A DNA stretch of 64,000 nucleotides, taken from Phycisphaerae bacterium. GTDB lineage: Bacteria > Planctomycetota > Phycisphaerae > UBA1845 > UTPLA1. The stretch is from assembly GCA_035275405.1 (NCBI GenBank), contig DATEMU010000005.1:1-64000 (forward strand), given 5' to 3'. Below are positions 46,193-55,165 of the stretch, piece after piece; positions within the stretch are counted from its first letter, which is position 1; each line of letters opens with the position of its first letter. A model generated the notes under the pieces. That model ran no database searches. It saw nothing but the letters and a program-made list of their open reading frames with translations, and was not told the origin of the DNA. Made by a program: the position numbers and the translations under genes.

Positions 46193-47737
46193 CTATCGAC
46201 CTCGGGCGCCGTCGTTTCCACCATTGGCCGCCGTCGGCGCATCCGTACCGGCCAACGTCCCCTCCGGCTTGCCCCCGATGGACACTTTGAACTCCTGGCG
46301 AACCGTCTTCACCTCATCGCCTGAACGAAAACTATAAACGGCTTCGCCTTTCAGCGTCCCGCGCGGCGTCTTCGATTTGCTTGTCAGTTCGACCAAGAAG
46401 CTGATGGTCCGCGCCTCGCTGCCCGACGCCGGATTCGCCTTGGGAAACTCCAGGTACGCTCGCTCGGGCCGCGCCGACTTGGATTTTTCAAACCAGATGC
46501 GAAGGGGAGCCTTCCCGTCCTCCCACTGCACGCCGCTGGGCCGAAGCGTCACATGAACCTCTGCCTTGTTCGCGTGCTTGGCGTCCGCGGCGCGCACCAC
46601 GGTCGTCTCGATCATCATCTGGCCACCGTGGTCCGAGGGGTGTTTGCCCTTTGTGGGCGCTGCGTTTTTCGAGCCTCGTACCGGGCCGGCGCTCAACTCC
46701 ATCGCCAGCGGCTCGTTCTCCAGTGCGATGGGTTGCTGACCGCGCCGCGCCAGGTCTTGTCGCGCCGCCAGTATCCATTCATAAGAGGGGCGGCTGTCCT
46801 CGATGGCCGGGCCGTATTGCTGCAATCGCTGTCGAAAGATCGCGTTCGTCGGTGCAAAGCGAACGGCCTGGGACCAGGCATCGACCGCCGCCTGAAAATC
46901 ATCCGGTTGACGCTCCTCCCGCTCGTACCGGATGCGGTAGGCGACGCCGAGTCGAAAGAGCGACCACGCCTCCTTGGGATCGATCGCGATCACCTCGCGA
47001 TACACCTTGATGGCTTCGTCGATCTGGGGCGGAAGGCCCGACAGGACTAACGCGTCGGCATGCGCCCGCGACGCCGACGGCTCCCGCGCCTCTTCCGCCG
47101 TACGCCGCGTCACCCGCGGGTCCGGAAGCTCCGCCTCTTCCGGTTTGGGGATGTTTTTCTTCTTCGACTTCTTGTTAATGAAGGTCTTTTCAATCTTGTC
47201 GAGCGACGGCTGAATCGCGCGCACCACGCCCTCCTCGTCGATCGCCACCACCATCGGCAATTCGGTAACGAGCGACAGATCGAGCGGATCGTGAAGAATC
47301 GGCCCGGTCAGCCCCCGCCATTGCGCAAAGAGCCGGCCCCGGTCGGCATGCTGTTCATGATCAACTCCTAGAACGACCACTTTTTTCGCGGCGACGTGCG
47401 TCCTGGTCCGCTCGAACCACGCCGAAACCGGTTCCCGGCTCGCCTCGCACCACGAAGCAAAATGGACCAACAGCACCTTCTGCCCGCGCAGCGCGTCCAG
47501 CGAAACCGGCCGGTCGCGCTCGATCGTCCACAGGGCAAGGGGCGGATGAGGTCGGCCGACCTTCAGCGTCTCGAGCGGCGGACCCGCCGACGATGACATC
47601 GTGGGCAAGGTCAAAAAGGCCGCCAACGCCGCCGAAAGGGCTCTAAAGGCCGTTCTGGGGATTACCCGTACCGTTGCCCATCGAACTAGACTGAGGCCGG
47701 TGTTTTTTCCAGATGCGTTGAGGATGCCGTGCTCCAT
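46193..47737 (-). CDS. Thioredoxin-fold (redoxin-like) protein with TPR and C-terminal beta domain
   Basis: The 514-residue product begins with a signal-like hydrophobic stretch (AFRALSAALAAFLTLP). Residues of about 60-170 have the AhpC/TSA-TlpA pattern (PLALWTIERDRPVSLDALRGQKVLLVHFASWCEAS and LPMVVAIDEEG). CxxC is replaced by WCEAS, so there is one Cys and no resolving partner. TPR-like repeats (AIKVYREVIAIDPKEAWSLFRLG, WSQAVRFAPTNAIFRQRL) and a C-terminal beta-sandwich (KLxxEAVYSFRSGDEVKTVRQEFKVSIGG) follow. It may be a periplasmic stress or scaffold protein rather than a redox catalyst. Confidence 0.65.
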   Translation of the reverse strand: MEHGILNASGKNTGLSLVRWATVRVIPRTAFRALSAALAAFLTLPTMSSSAGPPLETLKVGRPHPPLALWTIERDRPVSLDALRGQKVLLVHFASWCEASREPVSAWFERTRTHVAAKKVVVLGVDHEQHADRGRLFAQWRGLTGPILHDPLDLSLVTELPMVVAIDEEGVVRAIQPSLDKIEKTFINKKSKKKNIPKPEEAELPDPRVTRRTAEEAREPSASRAHADALVLSGLPPQIDEAIKVYREVIAIDPKEAWSLFRLGVAYRIRYEREERQPDDFQAAVDAWSQAVRFAPTNAIFRQRLQQYGPAIEDSRPSYEWILAARQDLARRGQQPIALENEPLAMELSAGPVRGSKNAAPTKGKHPSDHGGQMMIETTVVRAADAKHANKAEVHVTLRPSGVQWEDGKAPLRIWFEKSKSARPERAYLEFPKANPASGSEARTISFLVELTSKSKTPRGTLKGEAVYSFRSGDEVKTVRQEFKVSIGGKPEGTLAGTDAPTAANGGNDGARGR

Positions 47738-48490
47738 CGCGAAGCCTCAGGGCGGGCTGGCCCCATCCGCCGAGGGGCTATTGTAACACCAACCGTCGGA
47801 ATTGCGGTTGTGCGGAATACTGCACTTGGGATTGATGCGATGCGCAGGCCGGGGCCCTGCCCGAGGTCATGGCCAGCGGAAATGGACATGGGGGAAACTG
47901 GGGCGGGCCCGCGGCACTTTCTTCAGAAAATGGAGGGCGCGGCTGCAAAGGAGGGGGAGCCTTTGAAACCGCGCCGTTTCCCGTACCGTCACGCGACCGC
48001 CCCGGGCTCCGGATTCCCGGGCGCGGGTCGCGTGCGATGTCAGGTCCAACTAGCGACGCAGCAATCTCCTGCGTCTAATGAGAGCCTCATACCTCAACTT
48101 TCAAGCCAGCCGATCTACTGCCCGATCGGGAAAATCCCGTCTGACTGGGGGCGCATACCAAGAGAGTCGGAGACATGCCGGGTTTCGACCGGCGGCTCGG
48201 ACACTATCTCATCACCCCAACGCGCAGCCTCCCAAAAGCGCGTCGCTCTAGGGTCATATAGACAAATGCGCGCGCCGCGCTCGGACTTTTTGAAAATTAT
48301 TTTTTTGAACGCGGCAACGGCCTCCTCGCTGTGTGGTGTCAAACAGCGCCATATAAATCGTAAATATATGATTGATAATATGTTATAAAAGAAAACTGCT
48401 CCCCATCTACTCTCGCAACGAAAAATCTGGGATAATGACAGAATCCTCCTGCAGGAAGCGAATCTCAGTCGGGGCGGAACGCGATTGTCG
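47738..48490. other. Intergenic region upstream of the ECF sigma factor
   Basis: About 750 bp with no credible gene. It contains the repeated CATATAGACAA element at 48246-48303 and an AT-rich island (48340-48400) with several TATAAA-like motifs that may include the promoter of the sigma/kinase pair. Confidence 0.45.
48246..48303 (+). repeat. CATATAGACAA element, copy 1
   Basis: The core is CTCTAGGGTCATATAGACAA followed by ATGCGCGCGCCGCGCTC and a T-rich tail. A second copy at 52040-52085 shares CATATAGACAA and then GCGCGCGC-GCGCTC with few changes. The copies bracket the sigma factor/kinase/lipoprotein island. They may be regulatory sites or flanks of a transferred segment. Confidence 0.5.
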
Positions 48491-49117
48491 ATGGGAAATC
48501 AGACTATGAACCAGGTTGTCACGGTTCTGGACGAGAAAACCCTTCAAGAACGCCTGCGGACCCGTGCGCCTCAGATGCGGGACACACTGGAAGCGCAAAT
48601 CCCCCGCGCGCTGCGCGCGCAGATTTCCCCGGACGACATCCTCCAGGATGTCTGGATGACCGCTTTTCGAACCTATCGTTCCTTTCGAGGAGAGAGAAGC
48701 GATTCGCTCGACCGCTGGCTGACCAGCATCGTCAATCGAGCGCTGATTGACAAGCTGAAATACGTCAACCGGCAGAAACGCAAGGGCGATCACCACATCA
48801 TGGCGAATGCGGACGCCGATGCCTCTTCCATCGCCAACCTGGCGGCGATGGTCATCTCTCCCGAGAAGACGCCCAGCCGTGTGGCCGCCTCCTCTGAAGC
48901 GGCCCACGCGATAAACGACGCGCTGGAAACGCTCCCGGAGTCGATGCGCGAGGCCATTCGGCTCAAGTACATCGAAGGATTCCAACGCCCGGACATCGCC
49001 CGGGTCATGCAAAAGTCCGAGTCCGCCGTGGGCTCGCTGATCTACCACGGATTGCAGCGGCTGAGGAAAAAGCTCGGTTCGAGCGGAGACCGGTTCTTTA
49101 GCGATGTCCTGCCGTGA
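48491..49117 (+). CDS. ECF-family RNA polymerase sigma factor
   Basis: From ATG 48491 the product is 208 residues (a TTG two codons upstream is also possible). Region 2 is ISPDDILQDVWMTAFRTYRSFRG with FLxSIVNRALIDKLKYVNR, and region 4 is LPESMREAIRLKYIEGFQRPDIARVMQKSESAVGSLIYHGLQRLRKKL. It lacks regions 1 and 3, as ECF factors do. Its 3' end overlaps the Ser/Thr kinase gene by 14 bases, a pairing typical of planctomycetes, in which the kinase may act on the sigma factor or its regulon. No separate anti-sigma gene is seen. Confidence 0.9.
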   Translation: MGNQTMNQVVTVLDEKTLQERLRTRAPQMRDTLEAQIPRALRAQISPDDILQDVWMTAFRTYRSFRGERSDSLDRWLTSIVNRALIDKLKYVNRQKRKGDHHIMANADADASSIANLAAMVISPEKTPSRVAASSEAAHAINDALETLPESMREAIRLKYIEGFQRPDIARVMQKSESAVGSLIYHGLQRLRKKLGSSGDRFFSDVLP

Positions 49118-51326
49118 GGTTCGCGGAAACCTCCCGGTGGCGAGCCGTGCTGTCAGGAGAAAGACGTCGGGTATTCCATTGGAACCATTCGCTTCCGCGC
49201 CGTGCGCTTCTCCATCCCTGGACGATCTGGTTGCGCGCATCCTCGAAGAGGAGCGCGCCGGCATCCCCCTGTCCGACGAAGAGCTTCGACGACGGTATCC
49301 GGATGACTGTCCGGCCTTGCTTCAGGCGGTTCACGATGCGCGGGCCATCGCCGCCGCCGCGGAGCGCGCCCGACAGGCCTACGACGATTCCCCGCCGGAG
49401 TTCGAAAACCAGGAAGACTTCTCCCTTCTGCAGCAGGCGCTCTCGGGATACGAAATTCTCGACACCCTGGGCTCGGGCGGTCAGGGCGCGGTTTACAAGG
49501 CTGTCCAGAAGTCCACGCATCGAACCGTCGCGCTGAAGATCCTCCTGGGCAGCCGGCTGACCTCCACCAACCACACCCATCGTTTCGCCCGCGAAGTCGA
49601 GATTGCCTCGCAACTTCAGCACGAGAACATCGTTCGCGTCTTCGACGGCGGATTCGTCCTCGGCCGCCCCTACTTCGCCATGGAATTTGTCGACGGCGAT
49701 CCCATCGACGACTTCATCCTTCGTCAAAGGCCCTCGGTCGAGGATCGCGTCCGGCTGTTTGTGGAGGTGTGCCGCGCCGTCAGCCACGCCCATCAGCGCG
49801 GCGTCATCCACCGCGACTTGAAGAGCCCCAACATCCTTGTCGATCTCGACGGCAAGCCGCACGTCCTGGACTTCGGCCTCGCCAAGTGCTTCGACGGAAC
49901 CCTGGAGACCCGCGATGATTTGAACCTCTCCTTGCCGGGCCAGGTCGTGGGGACGCTCCCCTACCTCAGCCCCGAACAAGCCCTCGGACGAGCCGATGAC
50001 GTCGACACCCGCTCGGATGTCTATTCGCTCGGCGTGATCCTCTACCAGATGCTCACCGGGGCCATGCCCTATCCGCTGGATGGCACGTCGGACACGATCC
50101 GCGGCCGGATCGCCCGCGACGATCCGACCAGTTTTCGTAAGGCGCTCGCCGACGCCGTTTCCACGCCCTACGACGGCGAGGTGAAGTTGCCCGACGACCT
50201 CGAACAGATCGTGCGCAAGGCCCTAGCCAAGGACAAGGCCCGCCGCTACCAGTCGGCCGACGCCCTGGCCGAGGATCTGGAGCGATTCCTTGCCGGCCAG
50301 CCGGTCGGCGCCAAGGCCGACAGCGCGATGTACATCTTGCGCAAGACGATCCGCCGATATCGCGTGCAGTTCGCCGTCGCGGGGGCGTTTGTTTTCGTTC
50401 TCGTGGTAGCGCTGGCGGGGATGTTCTTCATGTGGCGGCGGGCGGACCAACTGGCCTCGACTTACCTGGCGGGGCTGCAGATGGGATCGTACCTGCGGCT
50501 GGGCGCGGTTGATCGCGATGCGGGCCGCCTGGATGACGCGGCCGCCCTTTGTCGACAGGTGATCGAGATGTCGAAGCTGGCCCCCGTGAAGGACGATTCG
50601 ATTCTCAAATTGACCGCCGACGCCCACTACCACCTGGCAGAGCTATGCCAGGGGTTTAAGGACATGCCCGCCGCCTGGTCTCACATCGGGTCGGCTCTGG
50701 ATTACGCGCGCCGCGGGTCGGATGCTCATCCTGAAGATCCGGAATGGCGGCGGCTGCTGGGGTCGGCCTATATCATCCAAGGCAGATTGCAAATGGATGA
50801 GGAAAAGTATGACGAGGCCCTGAAGAGTTTCAAGGAAGCCCAGACGATTCGCGAAGCCTTGGCTAGGGAAAACCCGACCAACGTCAACTTGAAATCGAGT
50901 TGGGCCGCCGCAGAGCGAAATCTCGGACATTGCTATCGAAGACTGAAGCGTCAGGAGCAGTCCCGCCGCCATTACCAGGCTTCCCTCGACATCCATCGCG
51001 CGCTTTTTGAGGCCGATCCCCAATCCCTCGAGCTGGGGATCAGTCTGGGGATTGCCGAACGAGGTCTCGCGGGCTGGTACATGGTCCAAAAGGGCCACCC
51101 GTACGATCTCGAAGCGCGCGAGCTTCTGGAGAAGATCAAGGCGCGCTTCGAGAAGTACGAGGCGGACGCGAGGGAGAACAGCCGCGCGTTTGAAATTTTC
51201 AATGTCCTTAAGTACACGCGCGAGGATTTGGCGGTACTCGATCGCCGTGCCGCAAAATCCGGCCCCCAAATGACGCCGATCGACCGAAGCGATCAGGCCG
51301 ACTCTTCAAAATCCACCGGCTCGTGA
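49104..51326 (+). CDS. Membrane Ser/Thr protein kinase with TPR sensor domain
   Basis: The 740-residue protein starts with a short cytoplasmic lead, then the kinase domain (residues of about 115-390): GSGGQGAVYKA (P-loop), Lys145 (VALKIL), Asp238 in HRDLKSPN, Asp256 in DFGLAK and PYLSPEQALG. A membrane helix (residues of about 417-440, VQFAVAGAFVFVLVVALAGMF) is followed by an extracytoplasmic alpha-helical domain with TPR-like repeats (YHLAELCQGFKDMPAAWSHIG, GSAYIIQGRLQMDEEKYDEALKSF). It should receive a signal outside and phosphorylate proteins inside. Its start overlaps the sigma factor, so the two are coupled. Confidence 0.92.
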   Translation: MSCREVRGNLPVASRAVRRKTSGIPLEPFASAPCASPSLDDLVARILEEERAGIPLSDEELRRRYPDDCPALLQAVHDARAIAAAAERARQAYDDSPPEFENQEDFSLLQQALSGYEILDTLGSGGQGAVYKAVQKSTHRTVALKILLGSRLTSTNHTHRFAREVEIASQLQHENIVRVFDGGFVLGRPYFAMEFVDGDPIDDFILRQRPSVEDRVRLFVEVCRAVSHAHQRGVIHRDLKSPNILVDLDGKPHVLDFGLAKCFDGTLETRDDLNLSLPGQVVGTLPYLSPEQALGRADDVDTRSDVYSLGVILYQMLTGAMPYPLDGTSDTIRGRIARDDPTSFRKALADAVSTPYDGEVKLPDDLEQIVRKALAKDKARRYQSADALAEDLERFLAGQPVGAKADSAMYILRKTIRRYRVQFAVAGAFVFVLVVALAGMFFMWRRADQLASTYLAGLQMGSYLRLGAVDRDAGRLDDAAALCRQVIEMSKLAPVKDDSILKLTADAHYHLAELCQGFKDMPAAWSHIGSALDYARRGSDAHPEDPEWRRLLGSAYIIQGRLQMDEEKYDEALKSFKEAQTIREALARENPTNVNLKSSWAAAERNLGHCYRRLKRQEQSRRHYQASLDIHRALFEADPQSLELGISLGIAERGLAGWYMVQKGHPYDLEARELLEKIKARFEKYEADARENSRAFEIFNVLKYTREDLAVLDRRAAKSGPQMTPIDRSDQADSSKSTGS

Positions 51327-51847
51327 TTCTCTTCCGACTCTTCCTCCGGCTCGGGCGCAGCCACCATCTGAAAATGATACGCCGCCGCGGTCTGTCCCTG
51401 CGCGATGAGTTCCGCGTCATAAACGGTGTCGAACGCATAGTCCAGATCGTCATACGCCGAACTCTGGGCTATTGCGGTGCCGATGATCTGCGGCGGGACC
51501 GCGAACTCCATGAGCGCCGGATTCATCGGATCGGCATGTTCGATCGTCCAATAGTCGTCCGGACTCTCGGCGATCGGCGGGTGGTCTTTCACCCACTGCT
51601 TCGGCGAAGATCCGAGCCGGTCAAACGTCGCGGTCTCGATGGTCCAGGAAACAAAATCCCCATCGGCATGATCCGCGACCAGGTGCAGCGTCACCGTGAA
51701 CGTCACCGGGCTCTGCGGGTCGCCCGGCGTCGCCCGGATGGAATACACCACGTCGCGATCGGCAGGCAGATCGGCCTGCGCCACGGCGCCTCCGGTCAGG
51801 ACCGGAAAAGCAGCCGACACGATCCATGCAAGACTCCTGGTTTTCAT
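51293..51847 (-). CDS. Secreted protein of unknown function
   Basis: From ATG 51847 the protein has 184 residues, with a signal peptide (WIVSAAFPVLTGGAVAQA). The mature part is acidic and beta-rich (FTVTLHLVADHADGDFVSWTIETATFD, DPMNPALMEFAVPPQIIGTA), ending in an EPEEESEE tail. No family was recognised. Its last 34 bases overlap the 3' end of the kinase gene in the opposite direction. Confidence 0.65.
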   Translation of the reverse strand: MKTRSLAWIVSAAFPVLTGGAVAQADLPADRDVVYSIRATPGDPQSPVTFTVTLHLVADHADGDFVSWTIETATFDRLGSSPKQWVKDHPPIAESPDDYWTIEHADPMNPALMEFAVPPQIIGTAIAQSSAYDDLDYAFDTVYDAELIAQGQTAAAYHFQMVAAPEPEEESEENHEPVDFEESA

Positions 51848-52039
51848 AAAATTCTCCCTTATCTGGGCGCGCGGACCGGCCGGCCCGCGCGCAAGCACGG
51901 TTGGCGTCTCACCGCGAGACGCGATTTCCCTTGGTCGCGATGTGAGGGCGGAAAGAGAGCCGAGAAGGGGCGACTCTCCAATGGACCGCTCGACGGTGTC
52001 CGGGGTGCCCCGCTCCTGTCATGAGGCGAAACCCGACTC

Positions 52040-52085
52040 CTCTATTTACATATAGACAACGGCGCGCGCGGCGCTCATGTTTTTT
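52040..52085 (+). repeat. CATATAGACAA element, copy 2
   Basis: CTCTATTTACATATAGACAA is followed by CGGCGCGCGCGGCGCTC and a T-rich tail, matching copy 1 at 48246-48303. It lies between the divergently directed secreted protein and the carbamate kinase gene's 3' end, in the same orientation as copy 1. Confidence 0.5.
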
Positions 52086-52135
52086 GGAGAACTTTTTGTG
52101 CGCGCGAGTGGGGAGGTGAAAAACCGATTTGCGGC

Positions 52136-53080
52136 CTAGCGCGTGATCGTCGTTCCCGTTCGGCCTTCGAGCGCCGCCGGCAGGTCAGACCAGTCGGTGA
52201 TGATAGCCCGGGCCTCGGTATCGTCGCGGTCTTGCAGGAATTGAACGGCCGCGCGGATCTTGGGAAGCATCGAGCCCTCGGGGAACTGCTTCTGGGCGAC
52301 GAGCTTTTCGACCTCGCTGATCGTTGCCCGGTGCAGCGGCTTCTGATCGGGCTTTCCGAAATTCACAAAAACGCTCGCCACGCCCGTCAGCAGCACCAGC
52401 ACATCGGCCTTGACCTCGGCCGCGATCATCGCGCTGGTCAGATCCTTGTCGATGACCGCCTCAACGCCGTGAAGCTCGCCCTTCTTGTTCACGATGACCG
52501 GAATTCCCCCGCCGCCCCCCGCCACGAGCAGCCACCCCGCGTCGACGATCTGGCGAATAGCGTCGATCTCCACGATATGTTGCGGCGGCGGCGACGGTAC
52601 GACGCGGCGATAACCCCGCCCCGCGTCCTCGATAATGATCCAGCCGTCCTTCTCGCGATGCCGCCGCGCCGATTCGGCATCGAGAAACGGTCCGATGGGC
52701 TTCGTCGGCTTCGCAAATGCCGGATCGTCGTCATTCACGATGACGCTGGTGACCAGCGCAACGCAAAGCCGCCCGATGCCCCGTTGCAGCAGCTCATTCA
52801 TCAGCGTCTGGGCAATCATGTACCCCATGCCCGCCTGCGTATCGGCGACCGCCAGCCCCAGGTCGATCGGATAGACCACATGCGACGAAAGCTCGACACG
52901 CCGCATGACGTTGCCGACCTGCGGCCCGTTGCCGTGCGTCACGGTCACCTGCCAGCCGCGCTCAACGAGATCGGCCAGCGGCCGAACCATCTGGCGGCTG
53001 TGGGCAAACTGATCGGCCACATCGCCCGGCCCCCCGGGCGTGACCAGCGCATTCCCGCCGATAGCGACGACGACTTTCAT
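52136..53080 (-). CDS. arcC: Carbamate kinase
   Basis: It makes ATP and carbamate from carbamoyl phosphate and ADP (reversible). The 314-residue protein has the family starts MKVVVAIGGNALVTPGG, the GNGPQVGNV segment and AGGGGGIPVIVN. The C-terminal half has LTGVASVFVNFGKPDQKPL and FPEGSMLPKIRAAV, matching ArcC/YqeA. It lies directly downstream of the YgeW-like carbamoyltransferase on the same strand (27 bp gap), so the two probably form a catabolic pair that ends in ATP. Confidence 0.93.
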   Translation of the reverse strand: MKVVVAIGGNALVTPGGPGDVADQFAHSRQMVRPLADLVERGWQVTVTHGNGPQVGNVMRRVELSSHVVYPIDLGLAVADTQAGMGYMIAQTLMNELLQRGIGRLCVALVTSVIVNDDDPAFAKPTKPIGPFLDAESARRHREKDGWIIIEDAGRGYRRVVPSPPPQHIVEIDAIRQIVDAGWLLVAGGGGGIPVIVNKKGELHGVEAVIDKDLTSAMIAAEVKADVLVLLTGVASVFVNFGKPDQKPLHRATISEVEKLVAQKQFPEGSMLPKIRAAVQFLQDRDDTEARAIITDWSDLPAALEGRTGTTITR

Positions 53081-53107
53081 GGAATCGCGGGCCTCCGTGC
53101 CGTAGGC

Positions 53108-54148
53108 CTACTTCGCAAACGGCCGCTGCCGCATCGTCGATGCCATGATCGCCTTCGCCGTGTGCAGCCGGTTCTCCGCCTCCTGGAACACGACCGACTG
53201 CGGCCCGTCGATGACGTCGTCCGTCACCTCCGCGTTGCGGTCGGCGGGCAGGCAGTGCATGTAGATCGCCGTCTTGGTCTTGGCCAGCCGCATCCGCTCG
53301 GCGTTGCAGATCCACGGCTTGTACCGGGCGTTCATGGCCAGCATCTGCTCCTCGATCCCCTTCATCTCGACGTCGCCCTTGGCGTCGCGCCGCTTGAGCA
53401 TCAGATCGTACGGTCCCCAGCTCTTGGGGTAGACGATGTCCGCGTTCTTGAACGCCGCGTCCATGCTGTCCACGACCTCGAACTTCGTCCCCGCCGCCTT
53501 GGCGTTCTCCCGCGCGGTGCGCATGCACTTGTCCATCAGCTTGTACTCCGGCGGATGGGCCAGCGTGACATCCATCCCGAACCGCGTCATCAGCGTGATC
53601 AGCCCCTGCGGCACGGAGAGCGGCTTGGCATACGACGGCGAATACGCCCACGACACGGCGATCTTTCGCCCGCGCAGATCGTCGCCGAACACCTCGCGGA
53701 TCGTCATCAAATCCGCCAACGTCTGCGTCGGATGGTCGATGTCGCACTGCATGTTGATGACCGGCACATCCGTCGCCGCGGCGACCTGGCGCATGTACTT
53801 GTTCCCCTCGTCGAGGATCAGGTCGTGGCGGATGGCGATGCCGTGGCCCATCGAGCCGAGAATGATGCCGGTGTCCTTGGCCGTCTCGCCGTGCGAGATC
53901 TGCGTGACCTTGCTGTCCAGAAAATGGGCGTGCGCCCCAAGCTGCGTCGCCCCGGCCTCAAAGGCATTTCGCGTCCGCGTGCTGTTGTCGAAGAACAGCA
54001 GGAACACGGTCTGGTCCGTCAGTAGCCGCGTCGGCTCCCCGCGATGATACTTCGCCTTGAGGTCCTTGGCCGTCTCCAGGAGAAAGTTGATCTCCTCCGT
54101 CGTCAGATCCTGCGTCTCAATGTAATCCCGTCCGGTCAGCATGGTCAT
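53108..54148 (-). CDS. YgeW-like (knotted) carbamoyltransferase
   Basis: The 346-residue protein belongs to the aspartate/ornithine carbamoyltransferase superfamily: FFDNSTRTRNAFEAGATQLG (the carbamoyl phosphate loop STRTR) and MHCLPAD. Blocks ISHGETAKDTGIILGSM, SWAYSPSYAKPLSVPQGLI and DIVYPKSWGPYDLMLKR resemble the E. coli YgeW subgroup, whose fold is knotted. The true acceptor is not certain for YgeW enzymes. ATG 54148 follows GGGAG by ten bases; MLTG at 54142 is also possible. Coupled with carbamate kinase, it points to carbamoyl-group breakdown rather than arginine synthesis. Confidence 0.75.
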   Translation of the reverse strand: MTMLTGRDYIETQDLTTEEINFLLETAKDLKAKYHRGEPTRLLTDQTVFLLFFDNSTRTRNAFEAGATQLGAHAHFLDSKVTQISHGETAKDTGIILGSMGHGIAIRHDLILDEGNKYMRQVAAATDVPVINMQCDIDHPTQTLADLMTIREVFGDDLRGRKIAVSWAYSPSYAKPLSVPQGLITLMTRFGMDVTLAHPPEYKLMDKCMRTARENAKAAGTKFEVVDSMDAAFKNADIVYPKSWGPYDLMLKRRDAKGDVEMKGIEEQMLAMNARYKPWICNAERMRLAKTKTAIYMHCLPADRNAEVTDDVIDGPQSVVFQEAENRLHTAKAIMASTMRQRPFAK

Positions 54149-54195
54149 GATCTCGATACTCCCGACTAATTGCGCTGGGCTGCTCGCCCCTTGTG

Positions 54196-54216
54196 GCACC
54201 GGCTCTTAGCCGGTGC
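54196..54216. repeat. REP-like palindrome
   Basis: GCACCGGCT pairs perfectly with AGCCGGTGC around a three-base loop, a 9-bp stem with no T tract, in a gap between the carbamoyltransferase gene and the next operon. It resembles short extragenic palindromes. It is distinct from the RAYT hairpins. Confidence 0.5.
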
Positions 54217-54306
54217 AGGACTAGCCCCAATTCACGGGTACTATAAACAAAACAGCGGGCGGGAAGAAGTCGCGTCAGAGGAGGCGAGATTTAGCTCGGC
54301 GTGATC

Positions 54307-54882
54307 CTAGTTACGGCTTGTTCGATACATCAGATTGCTATCTCCGCAGAGTAGGTACTTTCGATTCGAATCTCCGGCCTTTCCGACTCCTTCAGGGTCG
54401 GGATCGACGAAGCACTCGCAATAGTTCATCAACCCGTTGGCCATAAGTTTAGCGACAATCAGGACGAGATTCGAGTTTTCATCGTTCCTATCCGTGACCT
54501 TTAGGGCGACGATGCTGCGCGACGGCAAGAACTTGGTCCACACAATTTCATACCGATAGGGATGCGATTCAAATTGGTCCCCTTCGCGTTTTAGCTTCCC
54601 AAGGATGACACCAAACATGGTTCCCGACAAATCCATCGTTCCGTCACGTTCGATTCGAACTATGGCATCGTTACGCGCGATTTCGTCATGTTGATGCCCA
54701 TCTAGTGATCCCCGGCGCCGTGCCTCGCTTTCCGGGATCCACACACCCTCCAAAGACGATTCAATTCTGTGCACGGAAGCTGTTCGACACGCTACCGAGG
54801 CCATGCTCATGTAAACTACCAAGACAAAGATCGGCAGTCTGATCCCCACAACGCTGATCCTCCTGGTATTATCGCTAAGCAC
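54307..54882 (-). CDS. Putative lipoprotein of unknown function
   Basis: The 191-residue product has a signal helix (IRLPIFVLVVYMSMA) ending in SVACR, a lipobox. The mature part is predicted soluble, with GVWIPESEARRRG and a FVDPDPEGVGK tail. Its composition is more AT-rich than its upstream neighbours, so it may be newly acquired. Its start overlaps the end of the zinc-ribbon gene by eight bases, so it belongs to the galK-trpD operon. Confidence 0.6.
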   Translation of the reverse strand: MLSDNTRRISVVGIRLPIFVLVVYMSMASVACRTASVHRIESSLEGVWIPESEARRRGSLDGHQHDEIARNDAIVRIERDGTMDLSGTMFGVILGKLKREGDQFESHPYRYEIVWTKFLPSRSIVALKVTDRNDENSNLVLIVAKLMANGLMNYCECFVDPDPEGVGKAGDSNRKYLLCGDSNLMYRTSRN

Positions 54883-55165
54883 TGTTATGGCCGAAACCCA
54901 TTGGGTTCTTCAAGAACCTATGATGACACGCCGGGCACAGATCATACCGAAAACTCCGATACACCTGATCCTCCAATTCATCCGGCGACCGACGCTCCGC
55001 CTGCGCCAAGAGCTTGCGCATCTCCGCCTCGTGGTCCTTTTCCAGGTCCTCGCGCGTGAATTCGAGCCGCCCGGCGGCGGCGAAGGCCTCGATCTTCACG
55101 ATGTAGTGGTTGGACCCGTCCGGGGCGAGGTCCTGACTGCAGCCGTCGCAGCGATAGCGGATCAT
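54875..55165 (-). CDS. Small zinc-ribbon-like protein
   Basis: From ATG 55165 the product has 96 residues. It has MIRYRCDGCSQDL near the N-terminus and LCPACHHRFLKN near the end, giving two CxxC pairs that probably bind one zinc. The middle is charged, with a helical EDLEKDHEAEMRKLLAQAE. ATGA overlap with trpD (55162-55165) makes translation coupled. Function unknown. A longer frame to 55945 is a shadow of trpD. Confidence 0.65.
   Translation of the reverse strand: MIRYRCDGCSQDLAPDGSNHYIVKIEAFAAAGRLEFTREDLEKDHEAEMRKLLAQAERRSPDELEDQVYRSFRYDLCPACHHRFLKNPMGFGHNSA

Noticed and set aside
47729-48388. 219-residue plus-strand frame
   Set aside because: Composition is unusual, no ribosome site and no motif; it covers the CATATAGACAA element and the AT-rich island, so it is probably intergenic.
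52232-54025. 597-residue plus-strand frame
   Set aside because: Shadow of the carbamate kinase and carbamoyltransferase genes, with low-complexity His/Arg/Asp composition.
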